Numbered from the stretch's first letter, positions 1 through 9,303 are shown. The stretch is 49,987 nt of DNA from Candidatus Rokuibacteriota bacterium (GCA_003220265.1 QHRW01000043.1:1-49987), one strand, 5' to 3'. Program-made: numbers and translations. The notes: generated by a model from the letters alone, not told the origin.

Positions 1-1
1 G

Positions 2-79
2 CTCGTGATGGTCTTCTTTCCGGTCGTCGTGTATCTACCGGTCCACCTCCTGCTCCGCACGCTATTCGGCAGCGCCTGA
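2..79 (+). CDS. C-terminal fragment of a membrane protein (runs in from the left)
   Basis: An open frame enters from the left edge and stops with TGA at 77-79. The visible 25 residues are mostly hydrophobic (start LVMVFFPVVVYLP, end RTLFGSA), as in the last transmembrane helix of an integral membrane protein with a short cytoplasmic tail. Too little is visible to name a family. A 14-bp GC palindrome follows 29 bases after the stop and may mark the end of this transcription unit. Confidence 0.4.
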   Translation, partial: LVMVFFPVVVYLPVHLLLRTLFGSA

Positions 80-594
80 CTCTGCAACGGGGGATCGACA
101 GCGTCGTCCCCTCGCGAGGGGCGGCCCATGGTTGACCGCGACCGCGGCCCGGGCTCTTCGCAGATCGCGCACGGTGGGTTTCCTCGCGGAGGATCTGTTC
201 GTCCATCAGGATCCGCCGGTTCGGATCAAGCACATCGCGGCTGCCCCCGCGCGGCAACCGGCGCATGTGGCGGCCAGTGGGTGGACGAGGAAGCCGCGCG
301 AACTAGGTTCGCGACGGTCTGTACCGGGCTCGAAACGGGCCAACGCCAGCCAACGACAAAAATAAACCCCCTCTCGGTAACGATGCGACTTACCGAAGGG
401 CGTTCATGCGCGGCGCTGGAATCGGAAAGTACGCGAGGCACGCCCATCGTCGCACGCTCGATCGGACGAACCAGTGTGGTTGAAGGCCGTTCATGGCGGC
501 GGCGGCGTGACGATCACGATTTCTCGATTGCCACTCCGCGCCGCTCGGTATAGGCTCACCCCGTTTTCGGCGTCGGCGCACTCAGCGAACAAAG
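80..594. other. 515-bp stretch with no gene recognised
   Basis: Several short frames are open here, but none has a ribosome binding site plus a recognisable protein, and their translations are Arg/Pro/Ser-rich as expected for chance frames in GC-rich DNA. Composition is somewhat less GC-rich around 355-400. Two inverted repeats are visible: the palindrome at 108-121, and TCGGTAA at 374-380 facing TTACCGA at 390-396 with a 9-base loop. The latter lies about 200 bases before the receiver gene at 595 and could be an operator or a weak terminator. No promoter is convincing. Confidence 0.5.
108..121. terminator. GC palindrome after partial membrane protein gene
   Basis: CCCCTCGCGAGGGG is a perfect 14-base palindrome 29 bases past the stop at 79. 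There is no T-run, so intrinsic termination is only a possibility. Confidence 0.25.
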
Positions 595-984
595 ATGATT
601 GAGACACGCGGACGGGTTCTCATCGTCGAGGACGAGATCGAAGTGGCGGCGACGATGCTCGAGCTGCTCGTCGCGCGCAGCTACGAGGTGCTCACCGCGA
701 CGACGGCCGAAGAAGCCCTCAAGATCGTTCCGGCGTTTCGGCCGAACGTGCTCCTGCTCGACATCACGCTGCCGGGGATGTCGGGGCCGGGCCTGCTCAC
801 CACGTTCCGTCGCGCGCATCCGCGTCTTCCGGTCATCGTGGTCACCGCCGCCGTCGATCCCGGCGTGCTCGCGCGCATCGCCGAGCGGGATCCTTTCCAC
901 GTGGTCTACAAGCCGTTCGACATCGACGCGCTCGATCGGCTCATCAGCCTGGCCGTGTCGAAGACGGGATCGGCAGCAACGTAA
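595..984 (+). CDS. Stand-alone response regulator receiver protein
   Basis: A 129-residue CheY-like protein made of one receiver domain and no output domain. The acidic pocket is E12/D13 (VEDE), the phospho-acceptor is D56 in LLLDITLPG, the conserved Thr is T84 in VVTAA, and the switch lysine is K106 in YKPFD. Such single-domain regulators pass phosphoryl groups between kinases or bind target proteins. The ATG at 595 is chosen because the fold begins right after it; the upstream ribosome site is weak. A second stand-alone receiver starts 99 bases downstream on the same strand. No kinase is adjacent; the nearest hybrid-like signalling genes are at 22.6-24.9 kb. Confidence 0.9.
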   Translation: MIETRGRVLIVEDEIEVAATMLELLVARSYEVLTATTAEEALKIVPAFRPNVLLLDITLPGMSGPGLLTTFRRAHPRLPVIVVTAAVDPGVLARIAERDPFHVVYKPFDIDALDRLISLAVSKTGSAAT

Positions 985-1082
985 CCCGAGCAGTCCGCCC
1001 TAGCCCTCGTACGGAAAAAGATTCCTCACACGAGCCGCGACAAATCTTGACGGCGCGTCTGCAGCGTCCTCAGAATGCGGCC

Positions 1083-1499
1083 ATGTCCGTCAGCCCCCTC
1101 GACCATCGGGCGCGCCGAGCGCTCGATGGCGTGCGCATCCTGCTGGTCGAAGACACGGCCGACGCGCGCGAGCTGCTCGCCTTCGTCCTCGAGCAGTGCG
1201 CGGCGGTGGTGACGGCGAAGGGCTCCGCGGCGGAAGGCCTGGACGCGTTTCTCCGCGAGCGGCATGAGATCGTCGTGACGGATCTGGCCATGCCCGGACA
1301 CGACGGGTACTGGCTGCTGAAGCGGCTGCGTGAGCACGCGCCGGCCTCGACGGTGCCGGCCGTCGCGCTCACCGCCTTCACGGATCGGTACTCACATGAG
1401 GAGGCGCTGGCCCGCGGCTTCGATGCTTTCCTGCCGAAGCCGATCGAGCCCGATGAGCTGTGTCGCGCGCTCAGCCAGGTTCTCGCGCGCGCTCACTAG
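1083..1499 (+). CDS. Stand-alone response regulator receiver protein (second copy)
   Basis: A 138-residue single receiver domain. Acidic pocket E23/D24 (LVEDT), phospho-acceptor D67 in VVTDLAMPG, conserved T97 and switch lysine K119 in LPKPIE. The ATG at 1083 is preferred over an upstream in-frame TTG at 1047 because the intervening residues are not part of the fold. Sequence similarity to the receiver at 595 is limited to the family motifs, so this is not a recent duplicate. Its stop overlaps the last bases of the converging membrane-protein gene (1496-2299). Function beyond phospho-relay cannot be read from the sequence. Confidence 0.88.
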   Translation: MSVSPLDHRARRALDGVRILLVEDTADARELLAFVLEQCAAVVTAKGSAAEGLDAFLRERHEIVVTDLAMPGHDGYWLLKRLREHAPASTVPAVALTAFTDRYSHEEALARGFDAFLPKPIEPDELCRALSQVLARAH

Positions 1500-2299
1500 T
1501 CCGGTCGCCGCAGCCGATCGATCGCGCTCTTGAAGTCGTCGCCCGCCGATTCCCAGCCCCGTCGGATCGCGCGCCAGTCGTCGCGGAGCTTCGCGCGGAA
1601 GTCGGCCGGCGGCGGCGGCGCTACCTCACGCGACGAGCGTGGCGCGGGCGCCGGGGGCGACGCCCTCGGCGCGGGGGACGGCGAGGGCGCCGGCGCCGGG
1701 GAGGCCGCCGGCTGCTCGACGTCCTTGGGCGACTCGGCCGCGACGGCCGGCGGCTCGGCAGGCCGGTGCGGCGGCGTCACGGTCACCGTCGACTTGTGGG
1801 GCGGTGTCACCGTGACGGTCGGACGCTCGGCAGGCTTTGCGGGCGTCGCCGCGGCACGCGGACGCTCGACGGCCTTCGTCGGCACGGCGGGTGACGGCTC
1901 GGGTGCGATTCGCTGGGCAGTCGCGTCCGAGATCTCGGCTTCCAGCCGCTCGAGCGTGTGCTCGGACTCCTTCATCCGCCGCTCGACACCCTCGAGACGC
2001 TCCATGTGCGCATCGAGCTTGGAGGCGAGCCCCGGCACCCGCGCATCGCCGCCGGCCGCCGATGTCGTGCGGGCCGGCTGGCCGAGGACCACCGCCAGCA
2101 GGATGGCGGTGCCGGCGAAGCACGCCGCGGCCACCGCGTGACCGACGCGGGTGAGGAACAGGCGGCGCGTCGCCTGCGCGGGCGGCTCTTCGCTGGGAGG
2201 CGTGAAGCCGAACATCGCGGTCAGCAGGCAGATGACGACGGCGCCGAGCGCGCTCAGGACAATCGAGGCAGCCAGGGCCGTGTGGGCGAGCGGCGACAT
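1496..2299 (-). CDS. Membrane protein with coiled coil and proline-rich region, function unknown
   Basis: 267 residues. Two hydrophobic helices (about 8-30 and 53-73) are followed by a charged heptad-like segment (about 90-130) that looks like a coiled coil, then an Ala/Pro-rich linker (about 130-225) and a charged C-terminus. The linker contains two copies of TVTVTPPH (followed by K or R), a short internal duplication also visible in the DNA. A strong GGAGGAG site lies just before the ATG at 2299. No family is recognised; the architecture suggests an inner-membrane protein with a long extended tail. It is transcribed toward the receiver genes and overlaps the second one by 4 bases at the stops. 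Confidence 0.7.
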   Translation of the reverse strand: MSPLAHTALAASIVLSALGAVVICLLTAMFGFTPPSEEPPAQATRRLFLTRVGHAVAAACFAGTAILLAVVLGQPARTTSAAGGDARVPGLASKLDAHMERLEGVERRMKESEHTLERLEAEISDATAQRIAPEPSPAVPTKAVERPRAAATPAKPAERPTVTVTPPHKSTVTVTPPHRPAEPPAVAAESPKDVEQPAASPAPAPSPSPAPRASPPAPAPRSSREVAPPPPADFRAKLRDDWRAIRRGWESAGDDFKSAIDRLRRPD

Positions 2300-2356
2300 A
2301 GATCTCCTCCAGCCCCTAATGCCACCTTAACACGGGGTCCGAGAGCTGCCGGGGAA

Positions 2357-4174
2357 CTAGAGGCCGAGACTGGCCAGGCGGGCGGCGGTCGGCACACCGT
2401 CGGGGTCCCAGCCCCGCAGCGCATAGTAGGCGTCGAGCATGGCGGCCAGCTCGTCGGGCGGGCAGTACATGCCGGCCGAGGGCCCGTCCGGGATCGGCTC
2501 GTGCATCACCTTCCACGGCAGCACGTCGGCCGCGCGCCGCACGCCCTCGCGCACGTTGAACAGGCGCTCGAGGTTGACGATGCGCTCGCCGATGGACTCC
2601 AGCTCGGCCACGCTCACGTCCCAGCCGGTGACCGCCCGCACCATCCGCGCGTACGGCTCGTCCAGGAAGAGGCCGAAACCCCGCTCGGAGGTGAAGCGGC
2701 ACATCACCAGCGAGTCGCCGACGGCGGTGAAGTGCTGGCTGCGCGCGGCGAAGGCCGGCTTGTCGGCGGTGGAGCGGCGGTCGAAGGTGGGCGCGTACTG
2801 CGGCGTCGGCCGCGTGTCGTGGTGGCTGCCGCCGCGCGTGGCCGTGGCATAGCCGATCGACAGGCCCTTGAGCGCACGCGCCGAGTGCGCGGGCAGCTCG
2901 AGCCGCTTCACCGCGTACACGAGGCGCGTGCCTTCGGGGTGCACCGACTCCGCCAGCCGCCACGCGCCTTCGGCCAGGCGATCGCCGAATCCGTCCCGCC
3001 GCGCCGTCATCTCCACCAGCTTGAGCATCCCGCGCCAGTCGCCCCAGCCGAACGGCACGCCGACGTCCTTCTCGGAAAGCCAGCCGCGCTCGAGCGCCTC
3101 GCACACGAACGCCAGCGTGACGCCCATCGAGATCGTGTCCAGCCCGAGCAGGTCGCAGAGATCGTTGGCCAGGATGAGCGCCTCGGGCTCGGCGATGCCC
3201 AGCATGGGCCCGAGCGCGAAGATCGACTCGTATTCCGGCATCTTGGCCTTCGTGCCGGTGAACTCGCCTTCCTGGATCGCGTACTGCTTGCCGCAGGCGA
3301 CGGGGCACTTGAGACACGTCGTGTCGCGGTCGTGAAAGTGCGCCTTCATCTCCTCGCCGCCGATGACGCGTGCCTGGTCGAAGACCTCCCGCCGCAAGTT
3401 GTAGCTGCCGAGCGCGCCGAGGGCGTTGATGGGACCGACGAGGAACGGGGTGCCAAAGGTCGAGAGCGCCGCCGTCCCCTTCTTGAGCGGCTCGCGCGTC
3501 TCCTCCAGCAGGGCCTTGAGCGCCGGGGCATCGGCGATCTCCGTCTTGCGCGCGCCCTTGACGACGACGGCCTTCACGTTCTTGCTGCCCAGCACGGCGC
3601 CGAGGCCGCCGCGGCCGGAGACGGCCTCGCGGTTCTTCCAGTAGTGGGCGAGCGCGGCAAAGCGCACGCGGTGCTCTCCCGCCGGCCCGATGGCGATGGC
3701 GTCGGCGTCGCCGCCCTCGGCGGCCAGCAGCGCGTTCACGGTGTCGCGCGTCGAGCGGCCCCAGAGCGCCGCCGCCGGCGCGACTCGCGCGCCCGTCTCG
3801 TCGACGACGACGTAGGACGGCGCGGCGGCGCGGCCGGTGAGGACGACGGCGTCGAAGCCCGTGCGCTTGAGCGTGGCGGGGAAGCGGCCGCCGAAGGTCG
3901 AGTCGAAGAAGAGGCCGGTCAGCGGCGACTTGGCGGCCACGAGCGCGCGGCTGTTGCCGGGCACGGTGGTGTCGGTGATGGGCCCGACGGCGAAGACGAC
4001 CGCGTTGCGCGGATCGAAGGCGTCGATGCCGGCGGGCACGTGCTCGTAGAGCAGGCGCGCGGCCAGGCCGTTGCCGCCGAGCAGCGCCCGCGCGGTGGAT
4101 TCGCTCAGCGGCTCGACGCGTGAGCGTCCGGTCGCGCAGTCGACGAACAGGATCCGGCCTCCATACCCCTTCAT
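2357..4174 (-). CDS. Aldehyde:ferredoxin oxidoreductase (AOR) family protein
   Basis: 605 residues, the usual size of the tungsten/molybdenum bis-pterin AOR family, whose classical members oxidise aldehydes to acids with ferredoxin. The [4Fe-4S] ligands are visible as C287, C290 and C294 (TTCLKCPVACGK) with the distant fourth at C492 (SLVMCRFT). The N-terminal GGRILFVDCATG and GPITDTTVPGNSR segments and LLGLDTISMG are family hallmarks. It lies 20 bases downstream of the large TPR gene on the same strand, so it may be the last gene of that unit. No ferredoxin, BamC-like or cofactor-synthesis gene is adjacent, so the substrate is unknown. The ribosome site before the ATG is poor. Confidence 0.92.
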   Translation of the reverse strand: MKGYGGRILFVDCATGRSRVEPLSESTARALLGGNGLAARLLYEHVPAGIDAFDPRNAVVFAVGPITDTTVPGNSRALVAAKSPLTGLFFDSTFGGRFPATLKRTGFDAVVLTGRAAAPSYVVVDETGARVAPAAALWGRSTRDTVNALLAAEGGDADAIAIGPAGEHRVRFAALAHYWKNREAVSGRGGLGAVLGSKNVKAVVVKGARKTEIADAPALKALLEETREPLKKGTAALSTFGTPFLVGPINALGALGSYNLRREVFDQARVIGGEEMKAHFHDRDTTCLKCPVACGKQYAIQEGEFTGTKAKMPEYESIFALGPMLGIAEPEALILANDLCDLLGLDTISMGVTLAFVCEALERGWLSEKDVGVPFGWGDWRGMLKLVEMTARRDGFGDRLAEGAWRLAESVHPEGTRLVYAVKRLELPAHSARALKGLSIGYATATRGGSHHDTRPTPQYAPTFDRRSTADKPAFAARSQHFTAVGDSLVMCRFTSERGFGLFLDEPYARMVRAVTGWDVSVAELESIGERIVNLERLFNVREGVRRAADVLPWKVMHEPIPDGPSAGMYCPPDELAAMLDAYYALRGWDPDGVPTAARLASLGL

Positions 4175-4194
4175 TGCGGACGTATCTTACCCGC

Positions 4195-7161
4195 TCAGCG
4201 CGACGGAGTCGCGGAGCAGGGGCCCTGGCGGGCGGCGGTGCTGAGGTCGGTCGGGAGATCGGATTGGGTCAGGAGCTTGCGGCAGGCAGTGGCGGCAGCA
4301 TCGGGTTGCTTGAGCGCGGCGAACGCGCGCGCGGCGCCCAGCAGGCCGCGACGGCCGGGCGGCGACGAGGGCGCCACGTAGGCGGCCGTCAGGTAATACT
4401 CGGCGGCGGCGAGCGCGTCGCCCTCGCCGCTGTACGTATCGCCGATCACCTGCGCGGCCTCGGCGGCGACGGCCGTCTCGTCGTTCTTCAGCAGCCGCTC
4501 GAGGATGTTGCGGGCCTGGTCCCAGCGCTGGTCCTGCACGAGCAGCCGGGCGTGGCCCATCAGCGCGGCCGTGGTCCACTCCGGCCCCTTGCTGTCGCGG
4601 GCGGCGCGCGAGTAGGCCTCCAGCGCGCCCGTGCGATCGCCGACGGCCTCGCGCACGCGCGCCAGCATCAGCGTGGCGCGCGGATCATTCGGGGTCTCCG
4701 CCGCGAGCTTCTCGACGTCCGGCCGCGCCTGACCGGCCTTGCCGGTCTCCAGGAGGGCCTCGGCCAGCCGCATGCGGCCTTCGGCCGCGAACGGGCTCTG
4801 CGGGAACTTCTGGCGCAGCAGCGTGTCGGCGTCGATCACGGTCGGCCACGCCTGCACATGCGCCGCGCCGGCGGCCACGCGCTCGAGGGCGTCGTCGGCC
4901 GCCTCGTGCGCGGGCTGCTCGGTGACGAGGCGCCGCGCGTACGAGAAGGCGACGGGCCAGTTCTTCTCCTCGACGGCGATGCCGGTCAGCACGTACAGCA
5001 GGGCCGCGCTGCGCTCGGCCGTCCGCGGGCCGCGGGGCGCGGCGGCAAGGGCCGCGGTCGCCGGCTTCTTGAAGTCGGTCATCGCGCCCCTGGCGAAGGC
5101 GGCCACGGCCAGGCCGTAGTCGGCGGCGGCAACGATGTCGGGTGTGCCGGCGTCACGCGCCTCCTCGAAGCGCTTGGCGGCGTCGTCCCAGCTCTTCTGC
5201 AACAGCGCCACCACGCCGGCGCCCGCGCTGGCGAAGGCACCGAGCCCTTCCTTCTGGGCCAGCGCCAGCTCTCGCTGCGCCCCGCTGATGTCGCCGCCCT
5301 CGATCAGCGCGGCGGCGAGCGCCGCGTGGGCACGGCCGAAGAGCGCGGGGAACGGCGCGCGGCCCAGCCAGTCGTTCAGCGCCGTCTTGCCGCCGGCGGC
5401 ATCGCCCGTGCGCACCAGCAGGATCGCGCGGTTGATGCGCGCGAAGTCGGTGCGCGGGTGCGTCGGGTACGTCTGCACGATCCGCTGCAGCAGCTCGCGC
5501 GCGCCCGCGTAGTCGCCCGCGGCCAGCGCCAGCTCGGCGGCCAGCTCCAGGGCATCGACGGCGTTGGCATGATCGGGCGTGGCGCGCGCGAACTCCAGAA
5601 ACTCCCGGCGCGCGACGTCGGCATGGCCCTGACGCAGCGACGTCCACGCGATGGCCTGCCGCATCATCGGCGTCTCGGCGGCGGCGGGGAACTCGACGAG
5701 GGCGCGGCGGAACGCGGCCCCCGAGGCGGCGTAATCGCCGGCCTGGTAGGCGGCCTCACCCTGGAGGTTCAGCACGGCGGCGCGCAGATCCGGCGGCAGC
5801 GTGGTCTTGCTCAGGGCCGCCAGGTCCGAGAGGGCCTGCGTGAACTCGCGCAGCTCGAAGTTGATCCGCGCCAGCCGGAAGCTCGCCTGCGCCGCCGACG
5901 GCGTGCCGGCCGCCACCGTGCGCGCCAGGTCGAACTGCGTGCGCGCCTCGTCGCGATTGCCCTGCGCCCGATCGATCTCGCCCTTGGCCAGCAGCACCCA
6001 GCCGCGCGCGACCGGCGTGAGGTTGGCGGCGAGCGCGTCCTGCACGAGGGCCTCGACGTCGGCCGTCTGCGGCGTTGCCAGCGCCATCTGGATGAGCCGG
6101 AGCAGCAGCGGCACGGTCAGCGTCGAGCGCCGGGTGGCGAGCACGGCGGCGGCATCGCGTGCGCCCTTCCAGTCGCCGCCGGCCACCAGCGCCAGGGCGA
6201 GGCCGGCCTGACCCCAGTCGCGCTCGGGATTGTTGGCGGGTGGCGCGTAGGCGCGCAGCGCCGCCAGCGCCTCGGGGGCGTGGCCGGCCGCGAGCGCCCA
6301 CCAGCCCAGGCGAAGCTGCGCGGTCGTGGCCAGCGGGTGCGCTCCGCCGTCGACGAAGCGCTTGAGGTCGGCCTCCGCGCGGCCGGGCTCGTTGATGCGA
6401 CCGAGCGCCTCGCCATGCCAGAAGAGGACGTCGCGCGCGAGAACGTTGGGCGCGCCCCGCTGGAGCAGCGTGCTCCAGGTCTGCTCGGCGTCCTCGTAGC
6501 GAGCGAGGGCGTAATTCGCGAGGCCCAGGCCGTGCCGGGCCCACGGCTCCAGGGGCGCCGGCATCGCCGCCGCCAGCACCGTGGCGAACGCATCGCGAGC
6601 GCGCGCGGCGTCGCCGATGCGCAGCGCCGTCCAGCCGCTCGAGTGCAGCGCCCACACGCCCCAGTCCTGGCGCGGGCCGTCCTGCACGACCTGGCGGAAG
6701 AGCCAGTCGGCCTGCTCGATACGCCCGAGGCGGTAGTACGTCTCGCCGAGCCAATAGCGCGCCTCGCGCAGCACGTCGCGGTCGGTCGTCCCCGGCTTGG
6801 AGGCGTTCTCGAGCGCGCGGGCGGCCTCCTCGTACTCGCCGCGCTGGAAGCGCGCGCGGCCGCACTCGAGCGACTCGCTGGCGGCGCCAGTCCACGCCCC
6901 GATGCACGGCAGCGCGCGCGGCGCCTGCACGAAGGCGGCCGGCTTCTCGCCAGCCGGCACGACGATGCCGGCGGGCGGCAGCGCCGGCAACCCGATCGGC
7001 GGCGGCGGTACCGGCGCGTCGGCGAGCACGGGCGGCTTGTCGAGCGGTGCCACCACGAACGGGACCAGGGCCGCCAGGTCGGGCGGCGGCGGCGTCAGCG
7101 GCAGCGGCGTGGCCCCGGCGAGGCCTGTCCAGAGCGTCAGCAGCACGAGGGTGCGCCTCAC
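4195..7161 (-). CDS. Large exported tetratricopeptide-repeat protein
   Basis: 988 residues. The N-terminus (RRTLVLLTLWTGLAGAT) is a signal peptide, followed by a Pro-rich stretch (about 20-75) and then almost only TPR-like helical pairs to the C-terminus, for example ARYWLGETYYRLGRIEQAD and RFQRGEYEEAARALENA. Such proteins are periplasmic or outer-membrane scaffolds. The GTG start at 7161 overlaps the stop of the upstream TPR gene as GTGA, implying translational coupling. The two TPR proteins probably act together, and the AOR-family gene follows in the same direction. The binding partner cannot be read from the sequence. Confidence 0.85.
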   Translation of the reverse strand: MRRTLVLLTLWTGLAGATPLPLTPPPPDLAALVPFVVAPLDKPPVLADAPVPPPPIGLPALPPAGIVVPAGEKPAAFVQAPRALPCIGAWTGAASESLECGRARFQRGEYEEAARALENASKPGTTDRDVLREARYWLGETYYRLGRIEQADWLFRQVVQDGPRQDWGVWALHSSGWTALRIGDAARARDAFATVLAAAMPAPLEPWARHGLGLANYALARYEDAEQTWSTLLQRGAPNVLARDVLFWHGEALGRINEPGRAEADLKRFVDGGAHPLATTAQLRLGWWALAAGHAPEALAALRAYAPPANNPERDWGQAGLALALVAGGDWKGARDAAAVLATRRSTLTVPLLLRLIQMALATPQTADVEALVQDALAANLTPVARGWVLLAKGEIDRAQGNRDEARTQFDLARTVAAGTPSAAQASFRLARINFELREFTQALSDLAALSKTTLPPDLRAAVLNLQGEAAYQAGDYAASGAAFRRALVEFPAAAETPMMRQAIAWTSLRQGHADVARREFLEFARATPDHANAVDALELAAELALAAGDYAGARELLQRIVQTYPTHPRTDFARINRAILLVRTGDAAGGKTALNDWLGRAPFPALFGRAHAALAAALIEGGDISGAQRELALAQKEGLGAFASAGAGVVALLQKSWDDAAKRFEEARDAGTPDIVAAADYGLAVAAFARGAMTDFKKPATAALAAAPRGPRTAERSAALLYVLTGIAVEEKNWPVAFSYARRLVTEQPAHEAADDALERVAAGAAHVQAWPTVIDADTLLRQKFPQSPFAAEGRMRLAEALLETGKAGQARPDVEKLAAETPNDPRATLMLARVREAVGDRTGALEAYSRAARDSKGPEWTTAALMGHARLLVQDQRWDQARNILERLLKNDETAVAAEAAQVIGDTYSGEGDALAAAEYYLTAAYVAPSSPPGRRGLLGAARAFAALKQPDAAATACRKLLTQSDLPTDLSTAARQGPCSATPSR

Positions 7162-8567
7162 GACTTCTTGCTCCCCGGCTTGGCCGGCTCGGACCGCTTC
7201 GGCGTGGTGCCGTTGGCGGGCTTCGTCGCGTACGGCTTGACCGCCGCCGCGCGCGCGCGCGCCCAGTCGCGCAGCGTCGTGTCGGGGCTGTTCTTGGCCA
7301 CGGCCTCGTAGGCGGTCAGCGCCGCGTTGTACTCCTTGAGCTCTTCGCGCGCCAGGCCGAGACCGGCCAGCGCGCGGAAGCGCACACCGGCCTCGACGTC
7401 GCTCACCGACCCGACGGATTCGAACGCCTTGGCGGCCGGGGCGAAGCGCCGCTGCTTGAGCTCGGACTCGCCGACCGTCAGCCAGCCGTCGGCACGCACG
7501 GTGTCGTCGTCGCTCTGGGCCGCGACGGTGCCGAGCGTGATGGCGTCCTTCCAGTTCTTCTTCTCGAACGCCGTCCGCGCGAGGTCGCCGGCCATCTTGC
7601 GCGTGAGAGGATCCGTGGGGAAGTCAGTGCGCAGCTTGCGCCAGGCGGCCTCCTGCTCAACGAGGAGCCCCAGGCCGCCGGCGAGCGCGGCCGCCTCGGC
7701 GTAGGCCTCGGCGGTCGGAGGATTCTGCGCCATGAGCGATTTGTAGGCGGTGATGCGCTGCGTGCGGTCGCCATACTTGGCGTAGCCCTGGGCGACGAGG
7801 CGGCGCGCCTCCGGGGCCTGGTCGTGATTGGGGTTGGCGGTGGCGAACTCGTTGAGGTCCTTGAGGCCGCCCTGCCGATCGCCGTTGGTGTACTTGACCC
7901 ACCCGAGCAGGTACTGCGCGTCGGGGAGCAGTTTCGAGCCCGGATACTTCGCCTTGAACGTGGAGAGCAGCGGCAGCGCTTCGCTGATGCGCTTGGCCTC
8001 GACCAGCGCCCGCGCCAGCTGCAGCGTCGCGGTCGCGGCCAATCCGTGATCGGGCCACGTCGTGAGGAACTCACGGAACGCGGTCATGGCCGGCTCCGGG
8101 TTCTTGAGCTCGAGCTCGCTCCATGCCAGGCCGTAGAACGCGTCGGGGGCCAGCGGGCCGCCCGCGTCGTTGCGCGCGATCTCGTCGTACGCCGTGCGCG
8201 CCTCGGCGAACCGCTTGAGACGGAACAGCGCTTCGGCCTGCCAGAATTTCACCTCCTGGACCTCGGCGGCGGCCGTGAGGCTGCTCTGCGCCCGCGTGAG
8301 CGCCTCCAGCGCGGACTCCGGATCGTTCAGCTGGAGGCGGGCCTTGCCCAGCATCAGCAGCGCGCGCGGCTGGCGCGCATCGTCCGGGAACTGGACGGCG
8401 AACCGCTCGAGCGCCCGGCGCGCGACGGGGAAGAAGCGGTCGGCCATGGCGCGCTCGCCGACAAGGAAAAGCCGGTCGGCCTCCTCGAGCGCGGACACCG
8501 GAGAGACCGCGGGTATGAGGAGGGAGGCGAGAGCGAGGGCCGCGACGATCGCCAGCCGGCGCTTCAT
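7158..8567 (-). CDS. Exported tetratricopeptide-repeat protein
   Basis: 469 residues with a clear signal peptide (KRRLAIVAALALASLLIPAVSPVSA) and a run of TPR/Sel1-like helical pairs (for example LMLGKARLQLNDPESALEAL and YGLAWSELELKNPEPAMTAF). The last 35 residues are Lys/Pro/Thr-rich and probably disordered. It is the first gene of a minus-strand unit with the 988-residue TPR protein (4-base overlap) and the AOR-family protein. Its start is 37 bases from the divergent HAD gene, so a short shared promoter region must lie at 8568-8604. Confidence 0.85.
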   Translation of the reverse strand: MKRRLAIVAALALASLLIPAVSPVSALEEADRLFLVGERAMADRFFPVARRALERFAVQFPDDARQPRALLMLGKARLQLNDPESALEALTRAQSSLTAAAEVQEVKFWQAEALFRLKRFAEARTAYDEIARNDAGGPLAPDAFYGLAWSELELKNPEPAMTAFREFLTTWPDHGLAATATLQLARALVEAKRISEALPLLSTFKAKYPGSKLLPDAQYLLGWVKYTNGDRQGGLKDLNEFATANPNHDQAPEARRLVAQGYAKYGDRTQRITAYKSLMAQNPPTAEAYAEAAALAGGLGLLVEQEAAWRKLRTDFPTDPLTRKMAGDLARTAFEKKNWKDAITLGTVAAQSDDDTVRADGWLTVGESELKQRRFAPAAKAFESVGSVSDVEAGVRFRALAGLGLAREELKEYNAALTAYEAVAKNSPDTTLRDWARARAAAVKPYATKPANGTTPKRSEPAKPGSKKS

Positions 8568-8604
8568 GCCGTCGAGCGTAGCACGGCCATGGTACGGTCA
8601 GGGC

Positions 8605-9249
8605 GTGCGTTTGTGCGTCTTCGACCTGGATCACACCCTCGTCGACACCCCGCTGGACCTGGCGGCGATGGCCGTGGACATGCGGGCGCTGCTGGAAACT
8701 CGCTGCGGCCCGCTGCCCGCGCGTCCGGATCGCTACCGCGTGGGCGAGCTGATCCAGTGGTGCCAGTCGAACGCGCCGGACGTGGAGAAGCCCCTGTGGG
8801 AGGTCGCCCTCGACCACGAGCGGCGCGCGATGGCGGCCGCCTCGCTCGAGGCCAGCGCTCGCGAGGCGATCGAGGGCGTGCGCGCGGCAGGCTTCGCGAC
8901 GGCGGTGTGGACCAACAACGCGCGGGACATCAGCGCCGAGGCGCTCGCCCGCTTCGGCCTGTTGAGCGTGCTCGACCTCGTCGTGACGCGTGACGAGATG
9001 CGCGCGCTCAAGCCCGATCCGGACGGCTGGCGCGTCATCGTCGAGCACTTCGGCGTCCCGCGCGATGCCGTGGTGGTCGGCGACTCGTGGGTGGACGGCG
9101 TGGCCGCCGGCGCCGCCGGCGTGCCGTTCGTGGCCTACCGCCCCAAAGAGCCCGACCTCGCGCGCTGGAACATCACCCCCGTCGCCCGCCTCACCGACCT
9201 GGCCGCGCTCCCCGCCTGGCTCCGCGCGCGGGATCGAGGCGCGCGATGA
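8605..9249 (+). CDS. HAD-superfamily hydrolase (phosphatase-like)
   Basis: 214 residues. Motif I is FDLDHT with nucleophile D7 and D9, motif II Thr is in VWTNNA, the motif III lysine is in ALKPDPDGW and motif IV is GDSWVDG. A helical cap sits between motifs I and II as in subfamily IA (phosphoglycolate phosphatase and relatives). The GTG at 8605 is chosen because the in-frame Met codons lie far upstream inside the oppositely oriented TPR gene and motif I starts four residues later. The substrate is not evident. It is followed by the rarA gene after a 96-base gap that holds a strong hairpin. Confidence 0.85.
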   Translation: MRLCVFDLDHTLVDTPLDLAAMAVDMRALLETRCGPLPARPDRYRVGELIQWCQSNAPDVEKPLWEVALDHERRAMAAASLEASAREAIEGVRAAGFATAVWTNNARDISAEALARFGLLSVLDLVVTRDEMRALKPDPDGWRVIVEHFGVPRDAVVVGDSWVDGVAAGAAGVPFVAYRPKEPDLARWNITPVARLTDLAALPAWLRARDRGAR

Positions 9250-9303
9250 TAGCGCCTGATTCGAAACGATGATGACGGCCATACCACGGTTCCCGTTGGG
9301 GGG

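Noticed and set aside
128..553. Open frames of 141 and 77 residues in the gene-free stretch
   Set aside because: No ribosome site, no recognisable domain, and Arg/Ser/Pro-rich composition as in chance frames of GC-rich DNA.
1958..7311. Very long plus-strand frames (721 and 1063 residues) opposite the AOR and TPR genes
   Set aside because: They are antisense shadows in GC-rich DNA with low-complexity Arg/Gly/His-rich translations; the minus-strand genes have clear family motifs.
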